Position numbers and translations under genes: made by a program
Shown: positions 26,559-36,190 of the stretch, piece after piece
Position numbering within the stretch: the stretch's first letter is position 1
Layout: each line of letters starts with the position of its first letter
Origin: Alphaproteobacteria bacterium
Lineage (GTDB): Bacteria; Pseudomonadota; Alphaproteobacteria; Rickettsiales; SXRF01
Length of the DNA stretch: 64,000 bases
Direction of reading: 5' to 3'
Assembly (NCBI GenBank): GCA_020049775.1
Contig: JAGVLO010000003.1
Location: 248,001 to 312,000, forward strand
Notes under the pieces: generated by a model
Seen by the model: the letters and a program-made list of their open reading frames with translations, nothing else
Database searches by the model: none
What the model was told of the DNA's origin: nothing

Positions 26559-27735
26559 GGGGCTTACAGCCGTAATGCTCGCGTGCTGTATTGCCGCCGC
26601 TCCCGTTTTTGCCGCTACCCCACAGGAAGAATACGAAAAAACCAGCAAGGATATCCGCGAGGCTAAACAAAAACAGCAGCAGCTGGTCGAGGAAAACAAG
26701 CGTCTTGAGGCAGAGCTTAACGAATTGCAGGCGCGTCTTGTGCAGTCGGCGGCCAAGGTGCAGGACGCGGAAAACAGCCTGTCCAGCTATGAAGACAAGC
26801 TGCGTATTCTTAATGAACAACTGAATGAAAAGACCAAGGCATTGACCACCCGCAAGAAAGACCTGGACGCGCTGGTGCAGGCGGCGGTGCGCCTGAGCCG
26901 GACACCGCCGGAAGCCGTCATACTCATGCCCGGGGAAGCACACCAGACCATGATAGCCGCCGATGTGCTGAAGATGACTTCGGAGAGCATTCGCAAGGAA
27001 ATGGAAAGCATTACGCAGCAGATGGAAGAGCTGGAGAAGCTTAAGGGCAAGGTAGCCAAAAGCCGTTCGGAAGTCGGTACACAGGAAACGATGCTCAGCA
27101 ACACCCGAATAAAACTGCAGACAGAGGTGGCGGAACGCAAGGCGCTGCTTGAAAAGCTTGGCCGCGAGCAGGAAGAACAGGAAAGCCGTATCGCCCAGCT
27201 TGCCAAGAAAGCTGCCGACCTTCAGGAACTGATGTCGTCTATCGCCAAGGAGGAGGAGGCTGAAAAAGCGGCTGCCAAGTCCGGCGTGTTGCTGAAGCCC
27301 GAAGACCCGCCGGCAAAAGGTAAACGCGGGTCTTTGCGCTCCTTTTCCAGCGCCAAGGGTAAGATTCGTCCGCCGGTGGCCGGCCGTGTGGTGCAGCTGT
27401 TTGGCGCTACTCAGGCTAACGACACCAACCGCGGCGTGGTCATAGCTACGCGTCCGCAGGCGCAGGTGACTGCGGCCTTTGACGGAGAGGTGGTGTTCAG
27501 CGGGCCATTCCTTAACTATGGCCGCATGGTAATCTTGCGCCACCGTGACGATTTTCACACATTGGCTGCCGGACTTGCAAAAATTGATGTGAAAGTTGGA
27601 CAGTTTTTATTGGAAGGTGAGCCGATTGGTGCTATGGGAAGTGGGGGGGCTAGCAACAGGCTGTATTTTGAACTAAGAAGAAACAACCAGCCGATAGACC
27701 CCGCACCATGGCTGAATGGATTCAAAAAACGATAA
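26551..27735 (+). CDS. envC: EnvC-like murein hydrolase activator (degenerate LytM)
   Basis: About 394 aa. A signal peptide (LKGLTAVMLACCIAAAPVFA) leads to a long periplasmic coiled coil (about residues 25-240) and a C-terminal LytM/M23 domain. The zinc ligands of active M23 enzymes are not conserved: the position of HLHFEL reads RLYFEL and no GxHxGxD is seen. That is what EnvC-type activators of cell-wall amidases look like. The GTG at 26551 has GGAGG six bases upstream and overlaps gpmI by 8 bp. ctp follows, a common alphaproteobacterial pair. Confidence 0.9.
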   Translation: MLKGLTAVMLACCIAAAPVFAATPQEEYEKTSKDIREAKQKQQQLVEENKRLEAELNELQARLVQSAAKVQDAENSLSSYEDKLRILNEQLNEKTKALTTRKKDLDALVQAAVRLSRTPPEAVILMPGEAHQTMIAADVLKMTSESIRKEMESITQQMEELEKLKGKVAKSRSEVGTQETMLSNTRIKLQTEVAERKALLEKLGREQEEQESRIAQLAKKAADLQELMSSIAKEEEAEKAAAKSGVLLKPEDPPAKGKRGSLRSFSSAKGKIRPPVAGRVVQLFGATQANDTNRGVVIATRPQAQVTAAFDGEVVFSGPFLNYGRMVILRHRDDFHTLAAGLAKIDVKVGQFLLEGEPIGAMGSGGASNRLYFELRRNNQPIDPAPWLNGFKKR

Positions 27736-27750
27736 ACTGTTAGGATTGCT

Positions 27751-29109
27751 ATGCGCCGCTTTGCCAAATTATGCCTTATTGGAAGCTTAACCCTTGCCCC
27801 GGTGATAGCTTATGCTGACAGGGCGGAGACGCTTCAGCTGCTGGATTTGTTCGGCGAAGTATTTGAGCGCGTGCGTACCGATTATGTGGAAGAGGTAAAA
27901 GACGGGCAATTGGTGGAAGCAGCCATCAACGGCATGCTGACCTCGCTTGACCCGCATTCCGGCTATCTTAATGAAAAAGCCTTCAAGGAAATGCAGGTGC
28001 AAACCAAGGGCGAGTTTGGCGGTCTTGGTATCGAAGTAACCATGGAAAACGGCCTTGTGAAGGTGGTATCGCCTATCGATGATACGCCTGCCGCCAAGGC
28101 TGGCATCAAGCCGGGTGATTATATCAGCTTCATTAATGACGAAGCGGTGATGGGCCTGACGCTTTCCGAAGCAGTAGAAAAAATGCGCGGCACTGTTGAC
28201 TCCAAGGTGAAGCTCACCATTTTGCGTGAAGATTCACCAGAACCTATAGAGATGACGCTGACGCGTGCAGAAATTAAAATCAAATCGGTGCGCGCACATA
28301 CGGAAGGTGACGATATCGCCTATCTGCGCGTGACCTCGTTTACCGAGCAGACAACTGACTTGCTGGAATCGGAATTCGGACGCATCAAAAAAGATTTACC
28401 AAACCTGCGCGGTGTCGTGCTGGATTTGCGCAACAATCCTGGTGGTCTTCTTGAGCAGGCGGTTTCCATATCGGATGCTTTCCTGCGCCGCGGCGAAGTG
28501 GTTTCTACCCGCGAACGTGATCCGGACCGCACCAAGCGTTACAGCGCCAGCAGTGGCGACGAACTGATTGACGACAACATACCGATTGTGGTGATGGTCA
28601 ATAACGGTTCTGCGTCGGCTTCAGAAATCGTGGCGGGTGCATTGCAGGATCATAAGCGCGCTATTGTGTTGGGTACAAAGACCTTCGGTAAAGGCTCGGT
28701 ACAGACGGTTATCCCGTTGACTGGCCATGGAGCGATACGTCTTACCACCGCACGTTATTACACGCCTTCTGGCCGTTCTATCCAAGCCAAGGGCATCATG
28801 CCTGACATCGTGGTTGAACCTGCAAAGATTGAGCCCATCAAGGGATCGGACAAGGTGCGTTCGGAAGCAGAACTGCGCAAGCGCCTTGAGAATTTGCAGG
28901 AAAAGAAAGATCAGGAAAAGAAAACCAATGGCACCGATGTCAACAAGGATAACGGTGATAAGGATAAGGACAAAGACAAGGAATCCAAGGATAAGGAAAC
29001 CAAGAAAAGCAGCGGTGAAATCGCTATGGCTGAAGATTTCCAGCTACAACGCGCCCTGGATTTACTGCGTGCAGTCAATGTCTATAAACAGGTGGCACCG
29101 GAACAATAA
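27751..29109 (+). CDS. Carboxy-terminal processing protease (S41)
   Basis: A 452-aa periplasmic protease with a signal peptide (MRRFAKLCLIGSLTLAPVIAYA), a PDZ domain (about residues 85-170, FGGLGIEVTMENG) and an S41 catalytic domain. The serine lies in NNGSASASEIVAGAL and the lysine in GTKTFGKGSVQ. The C-terminal 90 residues contain a Lys/Asp-rich tract (DKDKDKDKESKDKETKK). It trims peptidoglycan hydrolases or other envelope proteins. Adjacent to envC, so a shared role in cell-wall turnover is likely. Confidence 0.94.
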   Translation: MRRFAKLCLIGSLTLAPVIAYADRAETLQLLDLFGEVFERVRTDYVEEVKDGQLVEAAINGMLTSLDPHSGYLNEKAFKEMQVQTKGEFGGLGIEVTMENGLVKVVSPIDDTPAAKAGIKPGDYISFINDEAVMGLTLSEAVEKMRGTVDSKVKLTILREDSPEPIEMTLTRAEIKIKSVRAHTEGDDIAYLRVTSFTEQTTDLLESEFGRIKKDLPNLRGVVLDLRNNPGGLLEQAVSISDAFLRRGEVVSTRERDPDRTKRYSASSGDELIDDNIPIVVMVNNGSASASEIVAGALQDHKRAIVLGTKTFGKGSVQTVIPLTGHGAIRLTTARYYTPSGRSIQAKGIMPDIVVEPAKIEPIKGSDKVRSEAELRKRLENLQEKKDQEKKTNGTDVNKDNGDKDKDKDKESKDKETKKSSGEIAMAEDFQLQRALDLLRAVNVYKQVAPEQ

Positions 29110-29145
29110 TTATTCCGGTTTCATCCGCAGACCTTATGGGTGACT

Positions 29146-30429
29146 ATGGCATTTAAGCTTAAGTTCTCGGTTGCCGCGTTATTTGCACCTGTAAAAGCCT
29201 TTTTGTGGCGGCTTTTTGTAATGCCGGTGAAGCGTCTTTTATGGACATTACTGTTTTGGGGACTGCCTGTGTTGGCGCTGGTGCTTGCCGCATTGCTGTG
29301 GCACTCAGGAAGTGGTGAAGCCGAGCGTGCTTTTGCTGACGGCAGACGTCTTTTGGTTACTGTCAATGGCGGTATGATTACAGGTAAGCAGGCCGGGCCG
29401 GAAACTGCAAAAGAAATGGCGAAAGCAGAGGCGGAAAAGCTGGAGGCTGAAAAGAAAGCAGCAGCAGAAAAAGAAAAGGCTGCAGAAGAAGCAGAAAAAA
29501 CTAAAGCCGAAGTGATCAAGCCTAAAACGGAAGAAGCCAAGACTCCAGAGTTGGCAAAGACAGAAAAACCTGAAGAAAAAATAGCGGAGAAAAAAGAAGA
29601 GCCGGTTTCCGTCGTGCCGTCGGCTTCGCCTGTTGCCGGCATAAAAGCCGGCCTTTCAGAAAAATCAGATCTCGGATTACTGCCAACTATTGGTCCGGAC
29701 GGAGGTAAGCCATGGCAACATTATTCAAAAGGCGTAGTTTATAAAGGAAGCGCACCTGTGGTGGCCATTATTGTAACTGGCCTTGGCGTCGGAAAACAGG
29801 TGACCGAAAGCGCTATCAAGTTGCCGGAAAATGTCACCCTCAGTTTTTCTGCCTATGCACAGAATGTAGAAAGCTGGGCCACGGCCGCACGTGTCACCGG
29901 CCATGAAATCATGATGGATTTGCCGCTGCAGCCTGCGGAATACCCTCTTTCTGACCCCGGTCCTTACGGTATTCTGGTGGCCAAGGAACAAACCGAGAAC
30001 GACAAGAAACTAAAATGGCTTATGTCGCGTTTTGGTGCTTATGTCGGTTTTCTAACACCACAAAGCGAAGCCTTTATCGGTGACAAGGAGTCGTTTGATA
30101 CGCTGCTTGGTACGATCGATAAACGTGGCCTGCTGTTGGTGCTTGGGCGTGAAGTGGTCAAGGAAGATACCAAGAAGCAGCTGGAAGCCATGAAAATGCC
30201 GGTGATAACGGCAGATGTGCTGCTGGATGAAGAACTTAATGTCAGCGCTATTCAGGCGCGTATTGCCACGCTTGAGCAAATGGCGCGTGACAAGGGATAC
30301 GCAGTGGCTATTGCGCAGAGCTATCCGGTGACACTGCAGCAGCTGAGCCAGTTGCAGGAGCGCCTTACCAAAGAAGGCATAGTGCTGGTGCCGCTGTCGC
30401 ATATCGCCAGAAAAGTAAGCAAGGAATAG
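29146..30429 (+). CDS. Divergent polysaccharide deacetylase family protein
   Basis: About 427 aa. One membrane helix (about residues 37-60), then a Lys/Glu/Ala-rich spacer (about 90-150), then the deacetylase-like domain (VVAIIVTGLGVGKQVTESAI, HEIMMDLPLQP). In the usual family the first motif reads with Asp (IVIDDLG); here Thr-Gly replaces it, so catalytic metal binding may be lost. This gene normally sits between ctp and rppH in alphaproteobacteria, as here. The ATG at 29146 is chosen; a GTG at 29140 is in frame. Function in the family is poorly known. Confidence 0.88.
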   Translation: MAFKLKFSVAALFAPVKAFLWRLFVMPVKRLLWTLLFWGLPVLALVLAALLWHSGSGEAERAFADGRRLLVTVNGGMITGKQAGPETAKEMAKAEAEKLEAEKKAAAEKEKAAEEAEKTKAEVIKPKTEEAKTPELAKTEKPEEKIAEKKEEPVSVVPSASPVAGIKAGLSEKSDLGLLPTIGPDGGKPWQHYSKGVVYKGSAPVVAIIVTGLGVGKQVTESAIKLPENVTLSFSAYAQNVESWATAARVTGHEIMMDLPLQPAEYPLSDPGPYGILVAKEQTENDKKLKWLMSRFGAYVGFLTPQSEAFIGDKESFDTLLGTIDKRGLLLVLGREVVKEDTKKQLEAMKMPVITADVLLDEELNVSAIQARIATLEQMARDKGYAVAIAQSYPVTLQQLSQLQERLTKEGIVLVPLSHIARKVSKE

Positions 30430-30437
30430 GGTTTGTG

Positions 30438-30911
30438 ATGATGGCTGAGTCAAAACTTCTTCCTTACCGCAATGGTGTTGGCATTATGCTGCTCAACCGC
30501 GACAACCAAGTTTTCGTTGCGCGCCGTATCGATACTATCTCGGAAGCTTGGCAAATGCCACAGGGCGGCATAGACGAGGGCGAAGACCCACTGCAGGCGG
30601 CGCTGCGTGAACTGGAGGAAGAAACAGGTACAAATAAAGCAACGCTCCTGCGCGAAAGCCGCGACTGGGTGAGCTATGACCTGCCGGATGCGTTGGTGCC
30701 AAAAATCTGGGGTGGGCGCTATCGCGGCCAGCGCCAGAAATGGTACGCTATGCGTTTTATAGGTGAAAATCACGATATCAATATCAACACGCCCGAGCCA
30801 GAATTCTGCGAATGGAAATGGATAGAGATGGAATCGCTGCCGGACATCATCGTACCGTTCAAGCGCGATTTGTATCAGGCGTTGGTGGATGAGTTTAAGG
30901 ACCTAGCGTAA
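30438..30911 (+). CDS. rppH: RNA pyrophosphohydrolase
   Basis: A 157-aa Nudix enzyme that removes pyrophosphate from mRNA 5' ends and starts decay. The Nudix box is complete (GGIDEGEDPLQAALRELEEETGT, Glu residues intact), and RNGVGIMLLN and WQMPQGG are typical of RppH. Two ATGs (30438 and 30441) and a GTG (30435) stand side by side; 30438 is taken. It ends the conserved run that began with envC. Confidence 0.94.
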   Translation: MMAESKLLPYRNGVGIMLLNRDNQVFVARRIDTISEAWQMPQGGIDEGEDPLQAALRELEEETGTNKATLLRESRDWVSYDLPDALVPKIWGGRYRGQRQKWYAMRFIGENHDININTPEPEFCEWKWIEMESLPDIIVPFKRDLYQALVDEFKDLA

Positions 30912-30989
30912 ACACTTGACAATTCAGACAGGCCTTATTTCGATCTACAGCACATCGCTTGAATTTTTCTACGGTAGGCATGCCTAAAT

Positions 30990-32648
30990 TTATTTTATTT
31001 TTTCAATCCATAACGGGTGTATGTTACCATGCACAACATATGCATTACGCTCGGGGTGTTGATCCATGAGCGCTTTATTTTGCTGACCGAGATTAATAGC
31101 AAATAAGATAGGTGATGTGTCTTTAGGTGGAAGTGTGGCGACTACATGCCGATGCCATCTCTTGTCTATGAAAACAATTGCGGGCGTATCAACCTGATGC
31201 ACAGTATCGTAAAATGCGGCGTCTCCGTCCCAATAGGCGCTAGAGTACATCTTGTATAGCCGTAACGTTTGAAATTCAAGGCCTGCTATGCACAACCCGA
31301 GAATCAATATAAAGCTAGTTGCACGCACAGCCGGAAGGCTGAGATGCAAACGAAGTCTTGAGCGGATAAGGAGTGGGAATCTTTGTATAAATAATGCGCA
31401 CATTACAATCAATAAGCCGCTTGTTTCATATAAATACCGTGGCCCAAATAAATTTGTATAGTGATACCTGTTTATTACCAGTCCTGAGACTGCGAAAAGG
31501 AAAGAGCCGCAAAGAATCCATGCATATTTCTTTTCAATACGTAATAAGAACAACGAAAAAACAAGGCATAAACTGGCTATAGGCCAGCCGAATAGCTCCA
31601 AGCTAAGTCTACCTATCTGTGGGCCTGCGCGCAATAAATCTGCCAAAACTATCTTGTCATTAAACCATCCACCAAAAACCTTTGGGCCCAGTAAAAATTC
31701 ATATCCGGATAATAAGGGATCTCCAAGTGTCAACCAGTTATAGGCCATAAATAGAATCGCGAATGGCAGCAATCCCAGCCCCATGAACATAAATAATCTA
31801 ATAAAAGTTCGTGTGTGAAAAATCAGGAAATAAATGCTAATAATCGCGTAAAAGGGGCCCATGATAACCATACATTGCGGCCGAGTAATAATTAGATATC
31901 CTGCGAATATACCTGCCAGCAAAGCATCTTTCGGGCGCTGGAATTTAATGGTACGTATATAAAACAACACAAATAACGTTGTCATCAGCAACGCAGTTGC
32001 ATGATTCATATACTCCGATGACATAAAAATTATGAACGGCGAAATAGAGCTAAGCAGCAGGCAAATACGACCCGTAGTAACGTTTCCAATTTCACGTCCC
32101 AGAAAATAGACAGAAAGTAGGAATAATACGCCAAGCAATGGGTTGATAACCCAAGGCACCCCTGCAAGCTGACCTATCGCCAGTAATAATGCGTGTCCAG
32201 GAGGATATAAGCTGAATGTATTTATGCTGTTAAAGAACCACTGGATGAAAAAAAATTCAGGCAGGGAGTGATTGAGTGCGTATGTTCTCCCCTCGGCGAA
32301 TATTTTTGACTGTACATAGTGTGCCTGCGAGTCTGTGACATGTGGAAGATGGCTAAACAACACTCCTGATAATGTGCAGGTGAGAACAAAGAATGATATG
32401 CAGATGATTGTTATGAACAATGCCTCCTTTCCATTATAAGAGGTTCTAAATATTATGCCGGTTTTTCTTAGAAGGTTGATTCTATACGGAAAGAAAAGAA
32501 GTCCGGTTACAACGGAAAAAATCAAGAAATAACATTTTATGCTTGATGCGAGCCGTTCTCTGTCAGCCCACTCCCACATGAGTGCGGGAAGGAACGTTAC
32601 CGCCGCAAGCATGATAACACACATGAAGTTTTTGAGTTTGGTATGCAT
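30990..32648 (-). CDS. Multi-pass membrane glycosyltransferase, GT39/ArnT-like
   Basis: A 552-aa protein with about eleven membrane helices and a short soluble C-terminus. In the first periplasmic loop TDSQAHYVQSK resembles the acidic motif of dolichol-phosphate-mannose-type (GT39/PMT_2) enzymes that use lipid-linked sugars. Residues such as SLYPPGHALLLAIG and ITRPQC in the middle are typical of this superfamily. The acceptor is unknown. The base composition is clearly more AT-rich than the neighbours, which suggests transfer. It sits alone between rppH and the NAD-synthetase-like gene, with no nearby glycan operon. Confidence 0.75.
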   Translation of the reverse strand: MHTKLKNFMCVIMLAAVTFLPALMWEWADRERLASSIKCYFLIFSVVTGLLFFPYRINLLRKTGIIFRTSYNGKEALFITIICISFFVLTCTLSGVLFSHLPHVTDSQAHYVQSKIFAEGRTYALNHSLPEFFFIQWFFNSINTFSLYPPGHALLLAIGQLAGVPWVINPLLGVLFLLSVYFLGREIGNVTTGRICLLLSSISPFIIFMSSEYMNHATALLMTTLFVLFYIRTIKFQRPKDALLAGIFAGYLIITRPQCMVIMGPFYAIISIYFLIFHTRTFIRLFMFMGLGLLPFAILFMAYNWLTLGDPLLSGYEFLLGPKVFGGWFNDKIVLADLLRAGPQIGRLSLELFGWPIASLCLVFSLFLLRIEKKYAWILCGSFLFAVSGLVINRYHYTNLFGPRYLYETSGLLIVMCALFIQRFPLLIRSRLRLHLSLPAVRATSFILILGLCIAGLEFQTLRLYKMYSSAYWDGDAAFYDTVHQVDTPAIVFIDKRWHRHVVATLPPKDTSPILFAINLGQQNKALMDQHPERNAYVVHGNIHPLWIEKIK

Positions 32649-32788
32649 AAGGAGTCAATGTTCTGCAATAATTTGAAGAAATTATTGTTTTAATCAGTAA
32701 GCTATATTCATTGCTAATGTGTAAATAAAATACTTGAGCGTCATAACTTGGGATGGGAAAAATTATTAGTCAGAAGATACTAGATATA

Positions 32789-34819
32789 TTAGCGATGTAG
32801 TTTCGAACCGCTGACTACCGGAAAATCCCCTTCTTCGCCTGTCATCAACGTAAGGGCTGCACCGGAAGTATCTATACCCGCTAGCAATTTTCCGACATTG
32901 GCGTCGGCTTTCATTTGTTCGACCAGCTGCGGTGTAACCATGATAGAAGATTTCGGAAACCATGGCGCTTTATGTTCATCGACATTTCCGAGGAATACGG
33001 ATTGCTTTCCGGTTGCTGATTGTACGGATTTATGTTCAAGGAATTTCACCAGCGCTTGGTAGCCGCCCTTGCTTTCGGACGTGGAGTGGTCTGGACCCGC
33101 TACAGGTTTCTGCTCTGTGGGGCCTGTGGCTTTCAGCCATTGGTTCATATTCTGTTCAAAGCCGTCAAGGTACCCGAGCGCTGATTCCACTCGCTTGAGT
33201 TTATCGGCTGCCTCCAGAGAATCTTTATGTTTGAAGACGTCTTGCCATTTGGTGAAGCGGCCGGAATTGTCCAGCATCTCCGGTGTGATGGCCTGAATAT
33301 CGGCTGGTGTCACGCTCTCATAAGACACATAGACGGGCGCGCTCAATCGGTCGCGGCCATAATAGTACGAATTGTTGCGCATGACGATGGTTGTGGGGTT
33401 TTGTTCCGACATGTTGGCGCAAACAATATAAGAGCGGCGTAGTTCCACATACCATTTATCATCTTGCCATGCAAAACCAGCGCCCAGTAAATCCTTGTCG
33501 GGATCAGGGAGTAAAGCGCTGCGAAGGTCGGTATCACGGGTAAGGCGCTGCATGCCGAACTGTTCTACCAGAGATGCATTCTCGCCTGCGTGTTGCGTGA
33601 GGTAGCGGAAGCGCGGGAAGGAAAAACCGTAATTGCCGATGCGTGCGTTGCAGCGCGATAGCCTTGCCATGGCGGGAATATCAAGTTCGCTGCTTCCTGC
33701 AAAAATTTTTTCATTCATGGAACGTTTGTGACTGCTGCGCAGTCCGGGCGTGTTGAACAGCGCAAGCGCTTCCGGCAACCATGGTGTAACGTCTTTGCCG
33801 GTGCTGCATACGAGACTGGAGGCGGCATTGGCGTGGCCGCCCTTGATAATTTGCGGCACGGCAGCAGAGATGGGTTTGGTATCATTACCCGTCTGTGCCG
33901 CTTTCTTTGCAGCCAGATAAGTGGTATCTTCCACTTCTACGGCCTTGGCTATGCTGGGGCTTGGGATGTAGGGGATTTCTTTCTTGAATCCTGAGTTGGC
34001 CAGTTGTGTAGCAATAAAACTTTCCAGCGTGAGGCGCGTTACCTTGGGAATATTGTCGATGGCGTAGGAGGGCGAAAGCTGTCCGCCGCGAATCATCAGC
34101 AGTGCGTCGGCTTCCTCGATATTCACCGCCTGCTGGGTGAAGCGCCCGCATTTGCAATCGGCCACGCGGCTGCGCGTAAGCGCTTCCTGTGGCACATGCA
34201 GATGTTCGCATATTTTAAGTATCTCGCTTTTCCACAAATTGCGCAGTGGCTGTACGCTGGCCAGTGCCGAGATGTTGCTGTAGCTTTTAAGCGCTTCTTC
34301 GGTGGCATTACGTGTGCCTACCACCCAGAAATTATCGCCTGGCCGTCGCATGGCTCCTGTATCGGCATTTTGCAAGGTTGAATAATCCATCAGTGCCGCC
34401 CAGCGGTGGCTGTCGGAACTGAAGTTGATAGAACCGTCAACGATGACTTTTGCTTGCGGCGCCTGCTCTTTCAGCCACGGCACAACGTTTTTCTGGAACC
34501 ATGGGTCGTAATCGAGGCGGCAAGTCTGCTGATCCTCATCAGCGTCGAGTTCATATTTCGAGAATTTATCGTCAGTTTTTTGCGGCTCGCCGTAATGTAT
34601 GCCTACGACCCGCTCGGGTCTGCCTGCGCGCTTGAAAGCTTCCGCGCATACCAGAAACGCCAGTATGGAATCGGTGCCGCTTAAACCTACGACCACGCCT
34701 GGCGCTTTCTTTTTTTCAATCAGCTCTTCCTGCACCCACGACACAAGCGCTTCAAAGGTTTGCGCCGGATCGATTTCGCGCGGCATCGTGGGGAGTGAGT
34801 CTGTCGCTGTAGGCTGCAT
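32789..34819 (-). CDS. NAD-synthetase-like protein with altered P-loop and unknown C-terminal half
   Basis: A 676-aa soluble protein. Residues 30-270 follow the adenine nucleotide alpha-hydrolase fold of NAD synthetases: VVVGLSGTDSILAF at about 42-55, then WVVGTRNATEEALKSYSN and VQPLRNLWKSEILKICEHLHVP, the counterparts of the NadE GTxNxSE and Pl.dl.K.... LgvP blocks. The ATP loop reads SGTDS (47-51) where NadE has SGGxDS, one residue shorter, so ATP use is doubtful. A Cys pair follows (DCKCGR). The last 400 residues match nothing I know (LRRSYIVCANMSEQNP, YYYGRDRLSAPVYVSYES). No signal peptide. Either a divergent amidating/adenylating enzyme or a repurposed fold. Confidence 0.72.
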   Translation of the reverse strand: MQPTATDSLPTMPREIDPAQTFEALVSWVQEELIEKKKAPGVVVGLSGTDSILAFLVCAEAFKRAGRPERVVGIHYGEPQKTDDKFSKYELDADEDQQTCRLDYDPWFQKNVVPWLKEQAPQAKVIVDGSINFSSDSHRWAALMDYSTLQNADTGAMRRPGDNFWVVGTRNATEEALKSYSNISALASVQPLRNLWKSEILKICEHLHVPQEALTRSRVADCKCGRFTQQAVNIEEADALLMIRGGQLSPSYAIDNIPKVTRLTLESFIATQLANSGFKKEIPYIPSPSIAKAVEVEDTTYLAAKKAAQTGNDTKPISAAVPQIIKGGHANAASSLVCSTGKDVTPWLPEALALFNTPGLRSSHKRSMNEKIFAGSSELDIPAMARLSRCNARIGNYGFSFPRFRYLTQHAGENASLVEQFGMQRLTRDTDLRSALLPDPDKDLLGAGFAWQDDKWYVELRRSYIVCANMSEQNPTTIVMRNNSYYYGRDRLSAPVYVSYESVTPADIQAITPEMLDNSGRFTKWQDVFKHKDSLEAADKLKRVESALGYLDGFEQNMNQWLKATGPTEQKPVAGPDHSTSESKGGYQALVKFLEHKSVQSATGKQSVFLGNVDEHKAPWFPKSSIMVTPQLVEQMKADANVGKLLAGIDTSGAALTLMTGEEGDFPVVSGSKLHR

Positions 34820-34964
34820 AGGTGAATCAACAAAGATTTATTAGTTAATTTACATTAATATAACGGCCCGTGCGCAACTGTCCATACGAATAAAAAATTA
34901 TACGAAACAATCAATTGATCGGGTATTACTATGGGGGCTACATGAAAAGACATCTAGCACCCAT

Positions 34965-35002
34965 GCCTAAAATACGTAATCTGGCCTAAAATATGTAGTC
35001 TG
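34965..35002. repeat. 19-bp tandem direct repeat before the acyltransferase
   Basis: GCCTAAAATACGTAATCTG is followed at once by a second copy with two mismatches, ending 7 bases before the ATG at 35010. It may be an operator or part of the ribosome-binding region. The rest of the 190-bp gap is AT-rich. Confidence 0.7.
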
Positions 35003-35009
35003 GGATGAC

Positions 35010-36149
35010 ATGATAAATTCACTTACGGCATTAAGGGGATATGCGGCTTTTGCCGTATTGATTTTTCATCTGTTAGGCGTCACCCCGCTGCTGGGCGGGA
35101 GGATTCCACCGGCAGGGTATGATGCAGGGCTGGGCCTGCATACGTATAACTGGATGATTAGCAGGCTTGCGCAGAACGGGTGGTATGGCGCGGATATTTT
35201 TATTATTCTTAGCGGCTTTATCATAACACATCGCTACAGGCGTAATGTAGGCAGCACAAAAAAAGCAGTATCCTTTATGCTGACCAGGCTGGGGCGCATA
35301 TATCCGTCTTATGCTGCGTCGCTGGTGGCTTTGTGGGCAATGTATCAATTCGGTATATTGCCTGAAGCAATGGCGGATTACGATATGCTGGCATTACATG
35401 CCACGCTTACATTTGCATGGTTTCCGCCTTCGATTTCCATAGAGTCATGGAATCCGCCTGGCTGGTCGGTGAGCTGTGAATTTTTTAATTATTTGTTATT
35501 CCCTTTTATTGCATTGGTGATGACCCGCAGCATAAAGCCTATGGCAGGAAATTATGTTTCAATGATGCTGCCTTTGGCGCTTTTATTGAGTTTGATTGGC
35601 TTTCAGGTGGTTGGTCCATTGGCTTTGACACGCGGCTTTGCGAATTTTATGCTGGGCTATTGTTGTGCGATGTTGTTTCCCATGTGTAAGCTCGGGCGCG
35701 TGTGGGGGTGGTTAGTGTTGTTGTCTATTCCGGTGTTGCTGTTTTCACCGATATGGCTGGGATATATGAATCCGATATTGCTTTCACTCAGTGCCTCGGC
35801 AATCATACTCGGGCTTGCACTGCATTCACAGCAACCAAGGAAACGTGGTGTGATTGATTATATTTTTCTTAATGCTCCGTCACAGTTTATTGGCCGTATA
35901 TCATACTCACTTTATGTCTGGCAGTTTCCGGTTCTTTTACTGGCGGGGTATATAAAGAAAAACTATTTTCCTGACAGTGATGCCGTGCTTATGGCGTATC
36001 CGTCCGCTGTTGCAGGACTGGTCGTGATTATAGTCGGAAGCATTGTATTGGTGAGCTGGCTGGTCTATCGCTATTTGGAAAAACCGGCCAGTGATGGCGT
36101 AAAGCGCTGGGTGCAGATGCGGGATGTCGGCAGCCTTGCGGCTCACTAA
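35010..36149 (+). CDS. Membrane acyltransferase, family 3
   Basis: A 379-aa protein with about ten membrane helices. The N-terminus SLTALRGYAAFAVLIFHL carries the Arg and His of the acyltransferase 3 active site. Such enzymes O-acetylate or succinylate surface sugars, peptidoglycan or glycolipids, taking the acyl group across the membrane. The substrate is unknown; it is a single gene without glycan partners. No strong ribosome site is seen apart from GGGATG, and the 19-bp repeat lies right upstream. A bidirectional terminator lies about 40 bp after the stop. Confidence 0.88.
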   Translation: MINSLTALRGYAAFAVLIFHLLGVTPLLGGRIPPAGYDAGLGLHTYNWMISRLAQNGWYGADIFIILSGFIITHRYRRNVGSTKKAVSFMLTRLGRIYPSYAASLVALWAMYQFGILPEAMADYDMLALHATLTFAWFPPSISIESWNPPGWSVSCEFFNYLLFPFIALVMTRSIKPMAGNYVSMMLPLALLLSLIGFQVVGPLALTRGFANFMLGYCCAMLFPMCKLGRVWGWLVLLSIPVLLFSPIWLGYMNPILLSLSASAIILGLALHSQQPRKRGVIDYIFLNAPSQFIGRISYSLYVWQFPVLLLAGYIKKNYFPDSDAVLMAYPSAVAGLVVIIVGSIVLVSWLVYRYLEKPASDGVKRWVQMRDVGSLAAH

Positions 36150-36190
36150 CGAAATTTATAAATCTTCGGTTCTCACACACCGAGAGGATA

